64,000 nt of DNA from Arenimonas soli. GTDB taxonomy: Bacteria > Pseudomonadota > Gammaproteobacteria > Xanthomonadales > Xanthomonadaceae. Shown in pieces: positions 26,284 to 35,918 of this stretch. Every line of letters begins with the position of its first letter. Position 1 is the first letter of the stretch. Made by a program: the position numbers and the translations under genes. The notes under the pieces were generated by a model. The model ran no database searches, was not told the DNA's origin, and was given only the letters and a program-made list of their open reading frames with translations. The stretch is from assembly GCF_014643775.1 (NCBI RefSeq), contig NZ_BMKC01000001.1, forward strand, positions 496,001 through 560,000. The letters are read 5' to 3'.

Positions 26284-27273
26284 ATGGACGTGCTTTCGGA
26301 CGTGCTGCAGGCCGTGCGGCTTTCCGGCGCGGTGTTCTACGAAGTCGAAGCGCAGGCGCCCTGGGTGGCCTCCGCCCGGCCCGCGCTGGAACAGGCGCCG
26401 GACGTGATGCCGGGTTTCCAGCACGTCATGGAGTACCACATTGTTTCCCGCGGCCGTTGCTGGGTGGCGCTGGAGAACGAGCGGGATACCGCCGTGGCGC
26501 TTGAAGCCGGCAGCGTCGTGGTGTTCCCGCACGGCGACGCCCACGTGATGTCCAGCGACCCGGCCTGCCAGCCAGGCCCGGGCCACGGGGTGGTGCGCCA
26601 GTCGCTCCGCGGTGAACCGCTGCCGTTCTACCTGGGCGAAGGCCAGGCCGATGCCGACGAAGAGGCGGGTCGTGCGCGCCTGGTCTGCGGTTTCCTGGGC
26701 TGCGACCTGTCGCCCTTCAATCCGGTCGTGCAGGCCTTGCCGCGCATGCTGCACGTGAGTGCCTTGCCGGCCGGCGAGAACGATGTCCTGCCGCGGCTTG
26801 TGCAGGCCGCGGTGGCCGAAAGCCGCGTCCGCCGGCCCGGCCATGCCGGCGTGCTTTCGCGCCTGAGCGAACTGCTGTTCATCGAGGTGGTGCGGCGCCA
26901 TTTCGAGGCGCTGCCGCCGGGGCAGAAGGGCTGGTTCGGCGCCCTGGCGGACCCTCAGCTGGGGCGTGTGCTGCACCTGATGCACGGCGAGCCCGCCACG
27001 GCCTGGACCCTGGCCGAACTGGCGCGCCGCGCCGCCATGTCGCGAACGGTGCTGGTGGAACGTTTCGGCGGCCAGCTGGGACTGTCGCCCATGGCCTACC
27101 TGGCGAACTGGCGCATGCAGCTGGCCACCGGAATGCTGGCCGGCAGCCAGGCCTCCCTGGTGCGCATCGCCGAGGCGGTGGGGTACCAGTCGGAAGCGGC
27201 CTTCAGCCGGGCCTTCAAGCGCTGCCAGGGCACGTCGCCCGCGCTGTGGCGCCGGCAGCAGGCCGGTCGCTGA
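26284..27273 (+). CDS. AraC-family regulator with cupin (Cupin_6) sensor domain, paralogue 2
   Basis: 329 residues, colinear with the regulator at 23936. The cupin domain has QHVMEYHIVSRGRCWVALEN and GSVVVFPHGDAHVMSS, then LVCGFLGCDLSPFNPVVQAL in the hinge region. The two C-terminal helix-turn-helix motifs are LAELARRAAMSRTVLVERFG and LVRIAEAVGYQSEAAFSRAF. Preceded by AGAAGGAG at 7 nt. Divergent from the MddA-like gene (124-bp gap), which it probably regulates. The pair of regulator-methyltransferase units looks like a duplicated module with exchanged enzymes. Confidence 0.9.
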   Translation: MDVLSDVLQAVRLSGAVFYEVEAQAPWVASARPALEQAPDVMPGFQHVMEYHIVSRGRCWVALENERDTAVALEAGSVVVFPHGDAHVMSSDPACQPGPGHGVVRQSLRGEPLPFYLGEGQADADEEAGRARLVCGFLGCDLSPFNPVVQALPRMLHVSALPAGENDVLPRLVQAAVAESRVRRPGHAGVLSRLSELLFIEVVRRHFEALPPGQKGWFGALADPQLGRVLHLMHGEPATAWTLAELARRAAMSRTVLVERFGGQLGLSPMAYLANWRMQLATGMLAGSQASLVRIAEAVGYQSEAAFSRAFKRCQGTSPALWRRQQAGR

Positions 27274-27288
27274 GTTGCCGTTCCCGGG

Positions 27289-29967
27289 TCAGTGCTTGCC
27301 TTGTTGCCGGCGAATCCGCAGTGCCTTGTCGGCTTCCAGCACCACCAGCAGGACGACGCCCAGCGCCACCACCACCAGGCCGTCCGCCAGCGGCACGGCG
27401 GTGGTGCCGAAGACCTGCTGCAGAACCGGCACGTAGGTGATCGCGAACTGCGCCACAGTCACCAGCGTGATCGTCAGCCAGATCACCGGGGTGCCCTTGA
27501 TCGCCTGCAGGTTGAACGACGTGCCGTGCAGGTTGCGTACGTGGAAGAGGTGGAAGATCTCCAGCACCACCAGCGTATTCACCGCCAGCGTGCGCGCCAG
27601 TTCGATCGAATGCCCGCGTGCAAGCGTCCACTCGAAGATGCCGAACACCGCCAGCATGAACAGGCTGGCCACCAACGCGATGTGCCAGGCCAGGCTGCGG
27701 TCGAGCAGGGGTTCGTCGGGCCGGCGCGGTGGCCGGCGCATCGTGTTGGGCTCGGTCGGTTCGAAGGCCAGGGCCAGGCCCAGGGTGACCGCCGTGGCCA
27801 GGTTCACCCACAGGATCTGCACGGGCGTCACCGGCAGCGCCAGGCCGGCCAGCAGGGCCACGATGATCGTCCCGGCCTCGCCGGCATTGGTGGGCAAGGT
27901 CCAGCGGATGACCTTGCGCAGGTTGTCGTAGACCGTGCGCCCTTCGCGCACGGCGGCGGCGATCGAGGCGAAGTTGTCGTCGGCCAGCACCAGTTCCGAG
28001 GCCTCCTTCGCCGCTTCGCTGCCCTTGCGGCCCATCGCGATGCCGGCGTCGGCCCGTTTGAGCGCAGGCGCGTCGTTGACGCCGTCGCCGGTCATCGCGA
28101 CCACGCGGCCCAGCGACTGCAGCGCCATCACCAGGCGCAGCTTGTGTTCGGGACTGGTGCGGGCGAAAACGTCGGTGCGTTCGACCGCGGCGCGCAGGGC
28201 TTCGTCGTCGAGTTCGTCCAGGTCGGCGCCGGTGAGCACCGCGTCCGGTGCTTCCAGCCCGACCTGGGCACCAATGGCGGCGGCCGTGCCGGCGTGGTCG
28301 CCGGTGATCATCTTCACGCGGATACCGGCGCGGCGGCACTCGGCGACGGCGGCCACCGCCTCCGGCCGCGGCGGGTCGATCAGGCCGACCAGGCCCAGGA
28401 ACACCAGCGGGCCCTCGACGTCGGCGAAATCCAGGGACGTGCTGCCGGGCGGCATGTCGCGCGTGGCGAAGGCCAGGACCCGCTGGCCGCGTGCGGCGAT
28501 GGCCTCCGCGGCCTCGCGCCAGGCCACGGCATCGAGCGATTCGTCACCGGCCTCGCCGCGCTGGCATGCGCACATCGACAGCATGCGCTCCGGAGCCCCT
28601 TTGGCCACGGCGACCACGTGCCCGTCGTGGTCGTGGTGCAGGCTGGCCATGAACCGGTGGCGGGCGTCGAAGGGGATGGCATCCACGCGCGGCCAGTCGG
28701 CGCCAACCTGCTGCAGGTCGATGCCGGCCTTGCCGGCGAAGGCGAGCAGGGCGCCTTCCATCGGGTCGCCTTCAACCTGCCACTCGCCATTGCGGCTGTG
28801 CAGGGCGGCGTCGTTGCAAAGGGCGGCCGCCATTGCGAGATCGGCGAGCGCCGCCGCTGGCCCTTCGCCTCCGCCTTCGCGCACCAGCAATCCCAGCGGG
28901 GCATAACCTTCGCCTTCCACCCGATAGCTGGCACCGGCGAGCGCCACGGTCGCCACCACCATTTCATTGCGGGTCAGCGTGCCGGTCTTGTCGGTGCAGA
29001 TGACCGACACCGCGCCCAGGGTTTCGATGGCCGGAAGCCGGCGCACGATCGCATTGCGCCGGGCCATGGCCTGCACGCCGACGGCCAGGGTGATGGTCAG
29101 CACCGCCGGCAGGCCTTCGGGGATGGCCGATACCGCCAGGCCGACCACGGCCATGAACACCTCGTCGAAGGGCCGGTCGCCGATGAAGTGGCCCGCGGCC
29201 AGCAGCAGCGCCGAAGCGGCCAGGATCACGAAGCTCAGGCCGCGGGCAAAGGCGTCCATCTGCCGGACAAGCGGCGTCTCCAGCGTCTCTACCCGCGTCA
29301 GCAGGCCGCTGATGCGACCGATCTCGGTGTCCGCGCCGGTGCCAACCACCAACCCGCGGCCCTGGCCGGCGGTGACCAGCGTGCCGCTGAATGCCAGGCA
29401 GCTGCGATCGCCCAGCGGGGCATCGGCCGCGACCGCGTCCAGCTGTTTGTCCACCGGCAGTGATTCACCGGTGAGCAGGGCCTCCTGGACCTGCAGCCCG
29501 CGCACCTGCAGCAGGCGCAGGTCGGCCGGCACCCGGTCGCCGGCTTCCAGCAGCACCACGTCGCCCGGCACCAGCGTGCCGGCGTCCACGCCCAGGCGGC
29601 GGCCGTCGCGCAGCACCGCCGCGCGCGGCGCCAGCAGGCCGCGCAGCGCTTCCATCGCCCGCTCGGCCTTGCCTTCCTGGACGTAGCCGATGATCGCGTT
29701 GGCCAGCACCACCGCCACGATGACCGCGGTGTCGACGCCATGGCCCAGCGCGGCCGTCACCGCGGCGGCGCCCAGCAGTACGTAGATCAGGATGTTGTTG
29801 AACTGCCGCAGGAGGCGGAGCAGGGGGTGGGTGCGTGCCGGTTCCGGCAGCCGGTTCGGCCCGTGTTCCCGGAGCCGGCGTGCCGCCTCGGGCGCGGCCA
29901 GCCCGTCCGGCGAGGCATCCAGAGCCTGCGTCGCATCCGGTCCTGAAGTCGCATGCCACTGGCCCAT
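27289..29967 (-). CDS. P-type cation-transporting ATPase (P2 type, Ca2+-like)
   Basis: 892 residues. N-terminal cation-ATPase domain, M1-M2 near residues 60-100, actuator TGES in EALLTGESLPVDKQ, and PEGLP in helix M4. The phosphorylated Asp is residue 326 in CTDKTGTLTRNEM. Further motifs are KGAPERML in the nucleotide domain, the hinge GDGVNDAPALKRAD, and a C-terminal six-helix domain. PEGLP and overall order fit the SERCA/PMCA-like group that exports Ca2+ or Mn2+; exact specificity is inference. The start MGQWHATSG lies 7 nt after a TAACCT hexamer with no ribosome site. Confidence 0.92.
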   Translation of the reverse strand: MGQWHATSGPDATQALDASPDGLAAPEAARRLREHGPNRLPEPARTHPLLRLLRQFNNILIYVLLGAAAVTAALGHGVDTAVIVAVVLANAIIGYVQEGKAERAMEALRGLLAPRAAVLRDGRRLGVDAGTLVPGDVVLLEAGDRVPADLRLLQVRGLQVQEALLTGESLPVDKQLDAVAADAPLGDRSCLAFSGTLVTAGQGRGLVVGTGADTEIGRISGLLTRVETLETPLVRQMDAFARGLSFVILAASALLLAAGHFIGDRPFDEVFMAVVGLAVSAIPEGLPAVLTITLAVGVQAMARRNAIVRRLPAIETLGAVSVICTDKTGTLTRNEMVVATVALAGASYRVEGEGYAPLGLLVREGGGEGPAAALADLAMAAALCNDAALHSRNGEWQVEGDPMEGALLAFAGKAGIDLQQVGADWPRVDAIPFDARHRFMASLHHDHDGHVVAVAKGAPERMLSMCACQRGEAGDESLDAVAWREAAEAIAARGQRVLAFATRDMPPGSTSLDFADVEGPLVFLGLVGLIDPPRPEAVAAVAECRRAGIRVKMITGDHAGTAAAIGAQVGLEAPDAVLTGADLDELDDEALRAAVERTDVFARTSPEHKLRLVMALQSLGRVVAMTGDGVNDAPALKRADAGIAMGRKGSEAAKEASELVLADDNFASIAAAVREGRTVYDNLRKVIRWTLPTNAGEAGTIIVALLAGLALPVTPVQILWVNLATAVTLGLALAFEPTEPNTMRRPPRRPDEPLLDRSLAWHIALVASLFMLAVFGIFEWTLARGHSIELARTLAVNTLVVLEIFHLFHVRNLHGTSFNLQAIKGTPVIWLTITLVTVAQFAITYVPVLQQVFGTTAVPLADGLVVVALGVVLLVVLEADKALRIRRQQGKH

Positions 29968-29974
29968 GCCCCGC

Positions 29975-29980
29975 AGGTTA
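29975..29980 (-). promoter_or_regulatory. Candidate -10 element (TAACCT), leaderless start of P-type ATPase
   Basis: On the minus strand TAACCT is followed by the 7-nt linker GCGGGGC and the ATG at 29967. The same linker, GCGGGGC, separates the hexamer from the ATG at modA. No Shine-Dalgarno sequence is present. Confidence 0.4.
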
Positions 29981-30037
29981 GGGGAAACCCGGTCCACGAA
30001 CCATCCGGGTCCGCTGTCACATCGCCGGCGCCGGCCG

Positions 30038-30043
30038 GATAAT
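30038..30043 (+). promoter_or_regulatory. Candidate -10 element (GATAAT), leaderless start of folC
   Basis: GATAAT is followed by 7 nt and the ATG at 30051. It overlaps the alternative ATG at 30042, which argues for the downstream start. CTGTCAC at about 30014-30020 is the only weak -35 candidate. Confidence 0.4.
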
Positions 30044-30050
30044 GCAGCCC

Positions 30051-31298
30051 ATGGAACGCACCCTCGAGCAATGGCTGGACTACCAGCAGCAGGTCCACCC
30101 CAGGTCCATCGACATGGGCCTTGAACGCGTGGGCGAGGTGGCGCGGCGGCTTGGCCTGGGCCGACCGGCGCGCCGGGTCATCACCGTCGGCGGAACCAAT
30201 GGCAAGGGTTCGACGGTGGCCTTCATCGAGGCGATCGCGCGCGCGGCGGGCCTGAAGGTCGGCGCCTACACCTCGCCGCACCTGCTGCGCTACAACGAAC
30301 GCGTGCGCATCGACGGCGCCGATGCCGGCGACGCCGCGCTGGTGGCGGCTTTCGAACGCATCGAGGCCGCGCGCGGTGAAACGCCGCTGACCTATTTCGA
30401 GTTCGGAACACTGGCCGCACTGATGCTGTTCGAAGCCGCCGGACTCGACCTGGCCGTGCTCGAGGTTGGGCTGGGCGGGCGCCTGGACGCCACCAACATC
30501 GTCGACCCCGACTGCGCGGTCATCACCACCGTCGACCTGGACCACCAGGACTACCTGGGCGACGACCGCGAAAGCATCGGCTTCGAAAAAGCCGGCATCC
30601 TGCGCGCCGGCAAACCCTGCGTGCTGGCCGAAAAAGACCCGCCGTCGTCGGTGCTGCGGCACGCCTATGCCATCGGCGCCTTCGCCATCCGCGGTTATTC
30701 CGATTACCTGGTTGATGAGCTGGACGCGGGCTGGCGCTGGCGGGAACCGGGGTATGAAATCGACCTGCCCGATCCGGCGATGCCGGCGCCGGCCCAGCGC
30801 GGCAACGCCGCGGCCGCCATCGCCGCGCTGCGCGCGCTGGACCTGCCGGTGCCCGACCAGGCCCTGCGCGAGGGCGTGGCGACGGCGCGCGCGCCGGGGC
30901 GGCTGCAGGTGTTGCCCGGCTCGCCCGAAATGGTGCTGGACGTGGCGCACAACCCGCAGGGCGCCCGCCAGCTCGCCGACTGGCTGGCGGCGAACCCCAA
31001 ACCGACCGTGGCCGTGTTCAGCGCCCTGGCCGACAAGGACCTGGCCGGCATCTGCCGGCCGCTCGCCCCCTGGCTGCGGGCCTGGCACCTGGGTCCGATC
31101 ACCGACGCCGGTGCGCGCGGCCTGGCGGTGGACGAACTGGCGCGTCGGCTCGGTGATGAACTGCCGGCCGACATCCTGTTCGCGCATCGCAGCCTGGCCG
31201 ACGCCCGCCACGCCGCGGCCACGGCGGCGGGAAAAGACGGGCGCGTGCTGGTGTTCGGCTCTTTCCACACGGTGGCTGAAGCCCTGGCATCGGCCTGA
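30051..31298 (+). CDS. folC: Bifunctional folylpolyglutamate synthase / dihydrofolate synthase
   Basis: 415 residues. It adds glutamate to dihydropteroate and to folates in the cytoplasm. Seen: the ATP-binding loop ITVGGTNGKGSTVAFIEAI near residue 45, the folate-site TSPHLLRYNERVRI, LDATNIVDPDCAVIT and a late DVAHNPQGARQLADWL that is typical of Mur-ligase-fold synthetases. I chose ATG 30051 (MERTLEQWL) over 30042 because family members begin there and a -10-like hexamer overlaps the upstream ATG. First gene of a folC-dedD-cvpA-purF series. Confidence 0.95.
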   Translation: MERTLEQWLDYQQQVHPRSIDMGLERVGEVARRLGLGRPARRVITVGGTNGKGSTVAFIEAIARAAGLKVGAYTSPHLLRYNERVRIDGADAGDAALVAAFERIEAARGETPLTYFEFGTLAALMLFEAAGLDLAVLEVGLGGRLDATNIVDPDCAVITTVDLDHQDYLGDDRESIGFEKAGILRAGKPCVLAEKDPPSSVLRHAYAIGAFAIRGYSDYLVDELDAGWRWREPGYEIDLPDPAMPAPAQRGNAAAAIAALRALDLPVPDQALREGVATARAPGRLQVLPGSPEMVLDVAHNPQGARQLADWLAANPKPTVAVFSALADKDLAGICRPLAPWLRAWHLGPITDAGARGLAVDELARRLGDELPADILFAHRSLADARHAAATAAGKDGRVLVFGSFHTVAEALASA

Positions 31299-31321
31299 CC
31301 CGGCCGGGCGGGCATCCCGGC

Positions 31322-31327
31322 TATAAT
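31322..31327 (+). promoter_or_regulatory. Candidate -10 element (TATAAT) of dedD-cvpA-purF
   Basis: A perfect TATAAT lies 33 nt before the dedD start, conspicuous in this GC-rich sequence. CTGACC at 31295-31300 is a poor -35 at 21-nt spacing, so the upstream element is uncertain. Confidence 0.45.
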
Positions 31328-31360
31328 TCGCGCCACTCCTCCGGCCGGACCGAACTCGCG

Positions 31361-32353
31361 ATGGATTCCGCCCTGAAACAGCGCCTGATCGGCGCCGCCG
31401 TGCTGGTGGCGCTGGCGATGATCTTCCTGCCCATGCTGCTGCAGGGCCCCGACGTCGGCGAGCCCGACGCCGCGCAGGTGCCGCTTTCGATGCCGGCCGC
31501 GCCCGACCAGGAATTCGAGACCCGCGAACTGCCGCTGGCCGTGCCGCAGCCGGCCGGCGAGGGTTCGGTGCTGGGCGGGCCTTCCGCGCCGGCCAGTGAC
31601 GATCCCAATGCCGTGGCCACGGTGGATGTGGAGGGCAACGCCGCGCCGCGGATCGACGCCCCGGACGTCGGCGCGCCGGCCGACGACGGCGGACCGCTGC
31701 AGGCGGTGGACGCCGCCAGCGGCGAAGCCCTGGCCGCCGCGCCCGCCGCGCAGCCGGCGCCCGAACCCGAACCCGCTGCCACCCCCGAACCCGCCACACC
31801 CAAGCAACCCCTTCCGGCCAGCAGCGCGGGCGGCCGCTACGCGGTGAACGTCGGCAGCTTCTCCAACCAGGCCAATGCCCGCGCCCTGGCCGACAAGCTG
31901 CGCGCCGCCGGGCTGCCGGTCACCAGCGAGTCGGTCGACGTCAACGGCAAGCCAGCCACCCGCGTGCGCGTGGGTCCCTACGCCGAGCGCACCGTTGCCG
32001 AAGCCGCGCGCCTGCGCGCCGAAAGCGTGTCGGGCACGCGCACGGTGGTCATTGCACTCGACGCCGGCCGCTCCCCGGCGGCGGCGACCACGACCCGTCC
32101 GGCGGCCGCGGCCACCGTCGGGTTCGCCGTGCAACTGGGCGCCTTCAGCACCGAAGCCGATGCCAACGCGCTGCGCGACCGGGCGCGGGCCGCGGGTTTT
32201 GTTGCGTTCCACCAGCGCATCGCCACCGACAACGGCCTGGTCTGGCGGGTCCGCGTGGGCCCCGAGGCCGACCGCGCCGCCGCCGAACGACTGCGCGAAT
32301 CGATCGCCGCCAAGCTGGGCCTGCGCGAAACGATCATCGTGTCCCATCCCTGA
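31361..32353 (+). CDS. DedD-like cell-division protein with two SPOR domains
   Basis: 330 residues. A short cytoplasmic N-terminus and one TM helix (about 9-29, GAAVLVALAMIFLPMLLQG), then a Pro/Ala-rich periplasmic linker to about residue 160. Two SPOR repeats follow, starting at YAVNVGSFSNQANARALADK and GFAVQLGAFSTEADANALRD. SPOR domains bind denuded septal peptidoglycan. E. coli DedD has one SPOR domain, so the second copy is a difference. It is part of the conserved folC-dedD-cvpA-purF order. Confidence 0.9.
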   Translation: MDSALKQRLIGAAVLVALAMIFLPMLLQGPDVGEPDAAQVPLSMPAAPDQEFETRELPLAVPQPAGEGSVLGGPSAPASDDPNAVATVDVEGNAAPRIDAPDVGAPADDGGPLQAVDAASGEALAAAPAAQPAPEPEPAATPEPATPKQPLPASSAGGRYAVNVGSFSNQANARALADKLRAAGLPVTSESVDVNGKPATRVRVGPYAERTVAEAARLRAESVSGTRTVVIALDAGRSPAAATTTRPAAAATVGFAVQLGAFSTEADANALRDRARAAGFVAFHQRIATDNGLVWRVRVGPEADRAAAERLRESIAAKLGLRETIIVSHP

Positions 32354-32358
32354 CGCTG

Positions 32359-32925
32359 ATGCTGAACTGGGCCGACTATGCCTTGCTGCTGATACTGGCG
32401 GTCTCGATGGCCATCGGGCTGTGGCGGGGCTTCGTGGTCGAGGTGCTGTCGCTGACCGTGTGGGTCGCCGCCTTCTGGCTGGCGATCGCGTTCGGCGCCC
32501 AGGCCTCGGGGCTGTTCATCGGCGTCGGCGCGGCGTCGGCCCAGCTGTTCCTGGGTTACGCCAGCGTGTTCCTGGGCGTACTGTTGCTCGGTGGCCTGGT
32601 GACCTGGGCGATCGGCAAGCTGATCGCCAACACCGGGCTTTCGGCCACCGACCGCGTGCTTGGCCTGGGTTTCGGCCTGGCCCGTGGCGTGGTGCTGGCC
32701 TGCGTGGCAGTGATGCTGCTCGGTTTCACCCCGGTGCCGCGCGACGACTGGTGGACCCAGTCGCGCTTCATGCCGTCGGTGCAGCAGGGGGCGGAATGGA
32801 TGGCCGGCTTCCTGCCGCCCATGGCCGCGCAGGAGCTGTTTTTCCCGGTGCCCGGCATGACCTTGCCCGAACCTTCCAACGGCCCGCCGCCTGACGCGGC
32901 CGGCCAGACCCTTCCGGAGACCTGA
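32359..32925 (+). CDS. cvpA: CvpA family membrane protein
   Basis: 188 residues with four TM helices (about 4-22, 27-50, 62-85, 100-122) and a soluble Pro-rich tail. MLNWADYALLLILAVSMAIG is a characteristic CvpA start. First linked to colicin V production; later work in enterobacteria ties CvpA to envelope stress and bile resistance. It starts 5 nt after the SPOR protein and ends 3 nt before purF, so it belongs to one transcription unit. Confidence 0.93.
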   Translation: MLNWADYALLLILAVSMAIGLWRGFVVEVLSLTVWVAAFWLAIAFGAQASGLFIGVGAASAQLFLGYASVFLGVLLLGGLVTWAIGKLIANTGLSATDRVLGLGFGLARGVVLACVAVMLLGFTPVPRDDWWTQSRFMPSVQQGAEWMAGFLPPMAAQELFFPVPGMTLPEPSNGPPPDAAGQTLPET

Positions 32926-32928
32926 ACC

Positions 32929-34398
32929 ATGTGCGGCATCATCGGAATCGCCGGCGCGAGCGACGTCGCGGCGGCCCTGTACGACGGCCTGATGGTGCTC
33001 CAGCACCGCGGCCAGGACGCGGCCGGCATCGCCACGATGGACGGCCATCGCCTGCGCGTGCACAAGGGCAACGGCCTGGTGAAGGACGTTTTCGACGAAC
33101 GCGCGATGGCGCTGCTGGCCGGCGCGGTCGGCATCGGCCACTGCCGCTACCCGACGGCGGGTTCGGAGGGCACCGACGAAGCGCAGCCGTTCTACGTCAA
33201 CTCGCCCTACGGCATCGCGCTGGCGCACAACGGCAACCTGATCAACACCGACGCCCTGCGCCAGATGGTGTTCGAACAGGACAAGCGCAACATCAACACC
33301 GAGTCCGATTCCGAGGTGCTGCTGAACGTGTTCGCGCACGAACTGCAGGTGCTGGGCCGGCTGGACGCCAAGGCGGCGGCCACGGCCGTGGCCAGCGTGC
33401 ACCGGCGCTGCAAGGGCGGTTACGCCGCGGTGGCGATGGTGCTGGGCCTGGGCCTGGTCGCCTTTCGCGATCCGCACGGCATCCGTCCGCTGGTGCTGGG
33501 CAAGCGCGAGATCAACGGCCGCGATGAATACGCCGTCGCGTCCGAGTCGGTGGCCCTGGACATCCTGGGCTTCCGCCGCGAACGCGACCTGCTGCCGGGC
33601 GAGGTGGTGGTGATCACCCCCGAAGGCCAGCTTTACGCCGAGGCCGTGGTGCAGGAACAGCCGCAGGCGCCGTGCATCTTCGAGTACGTGTATTTCGCGC
33701 GCCCGGATTCGATGATCGAGAACATCTCGGTGCACAAGGCGCGCATGCGCATGGGCGTGACCCTGGGCCAGAAGATCCTGCGCCTGCGCCCTGACCACGA
33801 CATCGACACCGTCATTCCCATCCCGGACACATCGCGCGACGCCGCGCTGGAGCTGGCCAACGTGCTGGGCGTGAAATACCGCGAAGGTTTCATCAAGAAC
33901 CGCTACGTCGGCCGCACCTTCATCATGCCGGGGCAGGGCGAGCGCAAGAAGTCGGTGCGCCGCAAGCTCAATCCGATCCCGCTGGAGTTCAAGGACCGCG
34001 TGGTGCTGCTGGTCGACGACTCGATCGTGCGCGGCACGACCAGCCAGCAGATCGTGCAGATGGCGCGCGACGCCGGCGCGCGCAAGGTCTACCTGGCCTC
34101 GGCGGCGCCGCCGGTGCGGCACCCGAACATCTACGGCATCGACATGCCGTCGGTGGACGAACTGGTGGCCAACGGCCGCAGCGAAGCCGAGATCGAAAAA
34201 CTGCTGGGCTGCGACTGGCTCATCTACCAGGACCTGGCCGATCTCGAGGCCGCCGTCGCCGGCCCGAAGTTCCCCGGCCGCCGCTTCGACAGCTCCTGCT
34301 TCAGCGGCGAATACGTCACCGGCGTCGAACCGGGTTATTTCGAGCGCCTGCAGCAACTGCGCTCCGACGACGCCAAGCGGAAGCGCCGGGGTGCCTGA
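32929..34398 (+). CDS. purF: Amidophosphoribosyltransferase
   Basis: 489 residues. First committed step of purine synthesis: PRPP and glutamine give 5-phosphoribosylamine. The N-terminus MCGIIGIAG exposes catalytic Cys2 of the Ntn-type glutaminase after Met removal; [10 protein letters not shown] and [10 protein letters not shown] belong to the same domain. The PRPP-binding loop is [18 protein letters not shown] around residue 360. No iron-sulfur ligand set is evident at the C-terminus, as in the E. coli-type enzyme. The 3' end overlaps the next gene by 8 nt. Confidence 0.97.
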   Translation: MCGIIGIAGASDVAAALYDGLMVLQHRGQDAAGIATMDGHRLRVHKGNGLVKDVFDERAMALLAGAVGIGHCRYPTAGSEGTDEAQPFYVNSPYGIALAHNGNLINTDALRQMVFEQDKRNINTESDSEVLLNVFAHELQVLGRLDAKAAATAVASVHRRCKGGYAAVAMVLGLGLVAFRDPHGIRPLVLGKREINGRDEYAVASESVALDILGFRRERDLLPGEVVVITPEGQLYAEAVVQEQPQAPCIFEYVYFARPDSMIENISVHKARMRMGVTLGQKILRLRPDHDIDTVIPIPDTSRDAALELANVLGVKYREGFIKNRYVGRTFIMPGQGERKKSVRRKLNPIPLEFKDRVVLLVDDSIVRGTTSQQIVQMARDAGARKVYLASAAPPVRHPNIYGIDMPSVDELVANGRSEAEIEKLLGCDWLIYQDLADLEAAVAGPKFPGRRFDSSCFSGEYVTGVEPGYFERLQQLRSDDAKRKRRGA

Positions 34399-35191
34399 TC
34401 TCCTCCAGGCCGCGGCATCGTGCATCGCCGCGTCCGACCCGGTCGAAAAGCTGCGGCTGACGCATGCGGCGGCGGCGGCGTTCCGGGCGGGGGAGTTGGC
34501 GGTGCCCGATGATGCACCGGCGCCCGCGGTGATCGGCGCACCCGGCCGGCCGGAGCGGCCGCGGCTGGTGCTGCCGCGCGAGGTGCCGCAGCGTGGCCTG
34601 GGCAGCGTCGAGGGACGGGCGGCCTTCCTGCACGCCATCGCCCACATCGAATTCAACGCCATCAACCTGGCCTGGGACGCGGTATACCGGTTCCGCGGCA
34701 TGCCGCAGGCGTATTACCAGGACTGGGTGGGCGTTGCCGACGACGAGGCGCGCCACTTCGCCATGCTGTCGGCGCGGCTGGGCGAACTGGGCTTCGCCTA
34801 TGGCGACTTCGACGCCCACAACGGCCTGTGGGAAATGGCCGAAAAAACCGCCGACAGCGGCCTCAGGCGCATGGCCCTGGTGCCGCGCGTGCTCGAGGCC
34901 CGCGGCCTGGACGTGACGCCGGGCATGATCGCGCGCCTGCGCTCGAACGGCGACCCGGCCTCGGCGGCCATCCTGGAAGTGATACTGGCCGAAGAAGTGG
35001 CCCACGTGGCCGCGGGCACCCGCTGGTACCACTGGCACTGCGAACGCGCGGGCCTGTCGCCTGGCCGCGAGTTCATCCGGCTGGTGCGCGAAACGGTGCG
35101 CGGCGGCATGCGCGGGCCGTTCAACCGGCCGGCCCGCCTGGCCGCCGGCTTCGAGGAAGACGAGATCCGCAGCCTGGAAACCATGGAGTAG
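34391..35191 (+). CDS. DUF455 ferritin-like protein
   Basis: 266 residues with a ferritin-like helical core. Metal-type ligands are visible in [39 protein letters not shown] and [15 protein letters not shown], a pattern of Glu and ExxH pairs expected for a diiron site. The function of DUF455 proteins is not established; rhodanese or tRNA-modification links have been suggested for relatives. The GTG start lies inside purF with an 8-nt overlap, suggesting coupling. A 4-nt gap leads to the next lipoprotein gene. Confidence 0.85.
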   Translation: MPDLLQAAASCIAASDPVEKLRLTHAAAAAFRAGELAVPDDAPAPAVIGAPGRPERPRLVLPREVPQRGLGSVEGRAAFLHAIAHIEFNAINLAWDAVYRFRGMPQAYYQDWVGVADDEARHFAMLSARLGELGFAYGDFDAHNGLWEMAEKTADSGLRRMALVPRVLEARGLDVTPGMIARLRSNGDPASAAILEVILAEEVAHVAAGTRWYHWHCERAGLSPGREFIRLVRETVRGGMRGPFNRPARLAAGFEEDEIRSLETME

Positions 35192-35195
35192 GACG

Positions 35196-35909
35196 ATGAA
35201 GAGTTTGCCGACCCGACTGCTGGCCATGCTGGTGTTCCTGCTGCTGGCGGCCTGCCAGCCCGAGCCGGTGGATCCGGCCACCGACGAGGCGGCCGGCGCG
35301 AAGTTGCTGGCGCTGTACGAAGCCGCGCGCGCCGACGGCGACCATGAAATCGCCGAGATGCACGGCAACCAGCTCGACCAGTCGCACCGCGAGACCCAGG
35401 CCGCGGCGACCATGCGCGAAAGCTTCGACGAAGTGGTGGAGCAGGCCGACGCCATGCGGGAACGCCGCCGGTTGCTTGGCCTGTGGGACTACCAGTCCGT
35501 GGCCGTCGACGGCGGCACCCAGCACTCGGCCGCCATCTACAGCAAGGTGCCCCGGCACTCGATGGAAGAAGGCGGCCCCGCGCCGCGCCCGGAGGCCCGG
35601 CTGGTGCTGCGCCGGCATCCGGAGTGGGGCGAAAGCGCCTACCTGGTGCTGCAGATGTCCAACTTGCGCTGCGGCCCGCCCTGCCGGCTCAAGATCCGTT
35701 TCGACGACGGCCCGGTCCGCGAATTCGCCGGCGAGCCGGCCGACACCGGCACCGGCCCCGCCCTGTTCATCAAGGACGAGCCGGGTTTCCTGAAGGCCAT
35801 GTCGGAAGCCGAACGCGTGCGCATCGAGCTGCCGCGCAACGACGTGCTGGTGCCAACCTTCGAGTTCGAGGTCGGCGGTTACCGGTCCGAACTCTACCGC
35901 GGCGGTTGA
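35196..35909 (+). CDS. Lipoprotein of unknown function
   Basis: 237 residues. The signal ends in the lipobox LLAAC followed by QPEP, giving a lipidated Cys at about residue 21. The mature protein has a charged helical region to about residue 95 (EIAEMHGNQLDQSHRETQAA) and then a beta-rich domain with YLVLQMSNLRCGPPCRLKIR, where two Cys could form a disulfide. I do not recognise the family. It starts 4 nt after the DUF455 gene and so is likely in the purF unit. Convergent with lpxH. Confidence 0.8.
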   Translation: MKSLPTRLLAMLVFLLLAACQPEPVDPATDEAAGAKLLALYEAARADGDHEIAEMHGNQLDQSHRETQAAATMRESFDEVVEQADAMRERRRLLGLWDYQSVAVDGGTQHSAAIYSKVPRHSMEEGGPAPRPEARLVLRRHPEWGESAYLVLQMSNLRCGPPCRLKIRFDDGPVREFAGEPADTGTGPALFIKDEPGFLKAMSEAERVRIELPRNDVLVPTFEFEVGGYRSELYRGG

Positions 35910-35918
35910 GCCGGGGTT

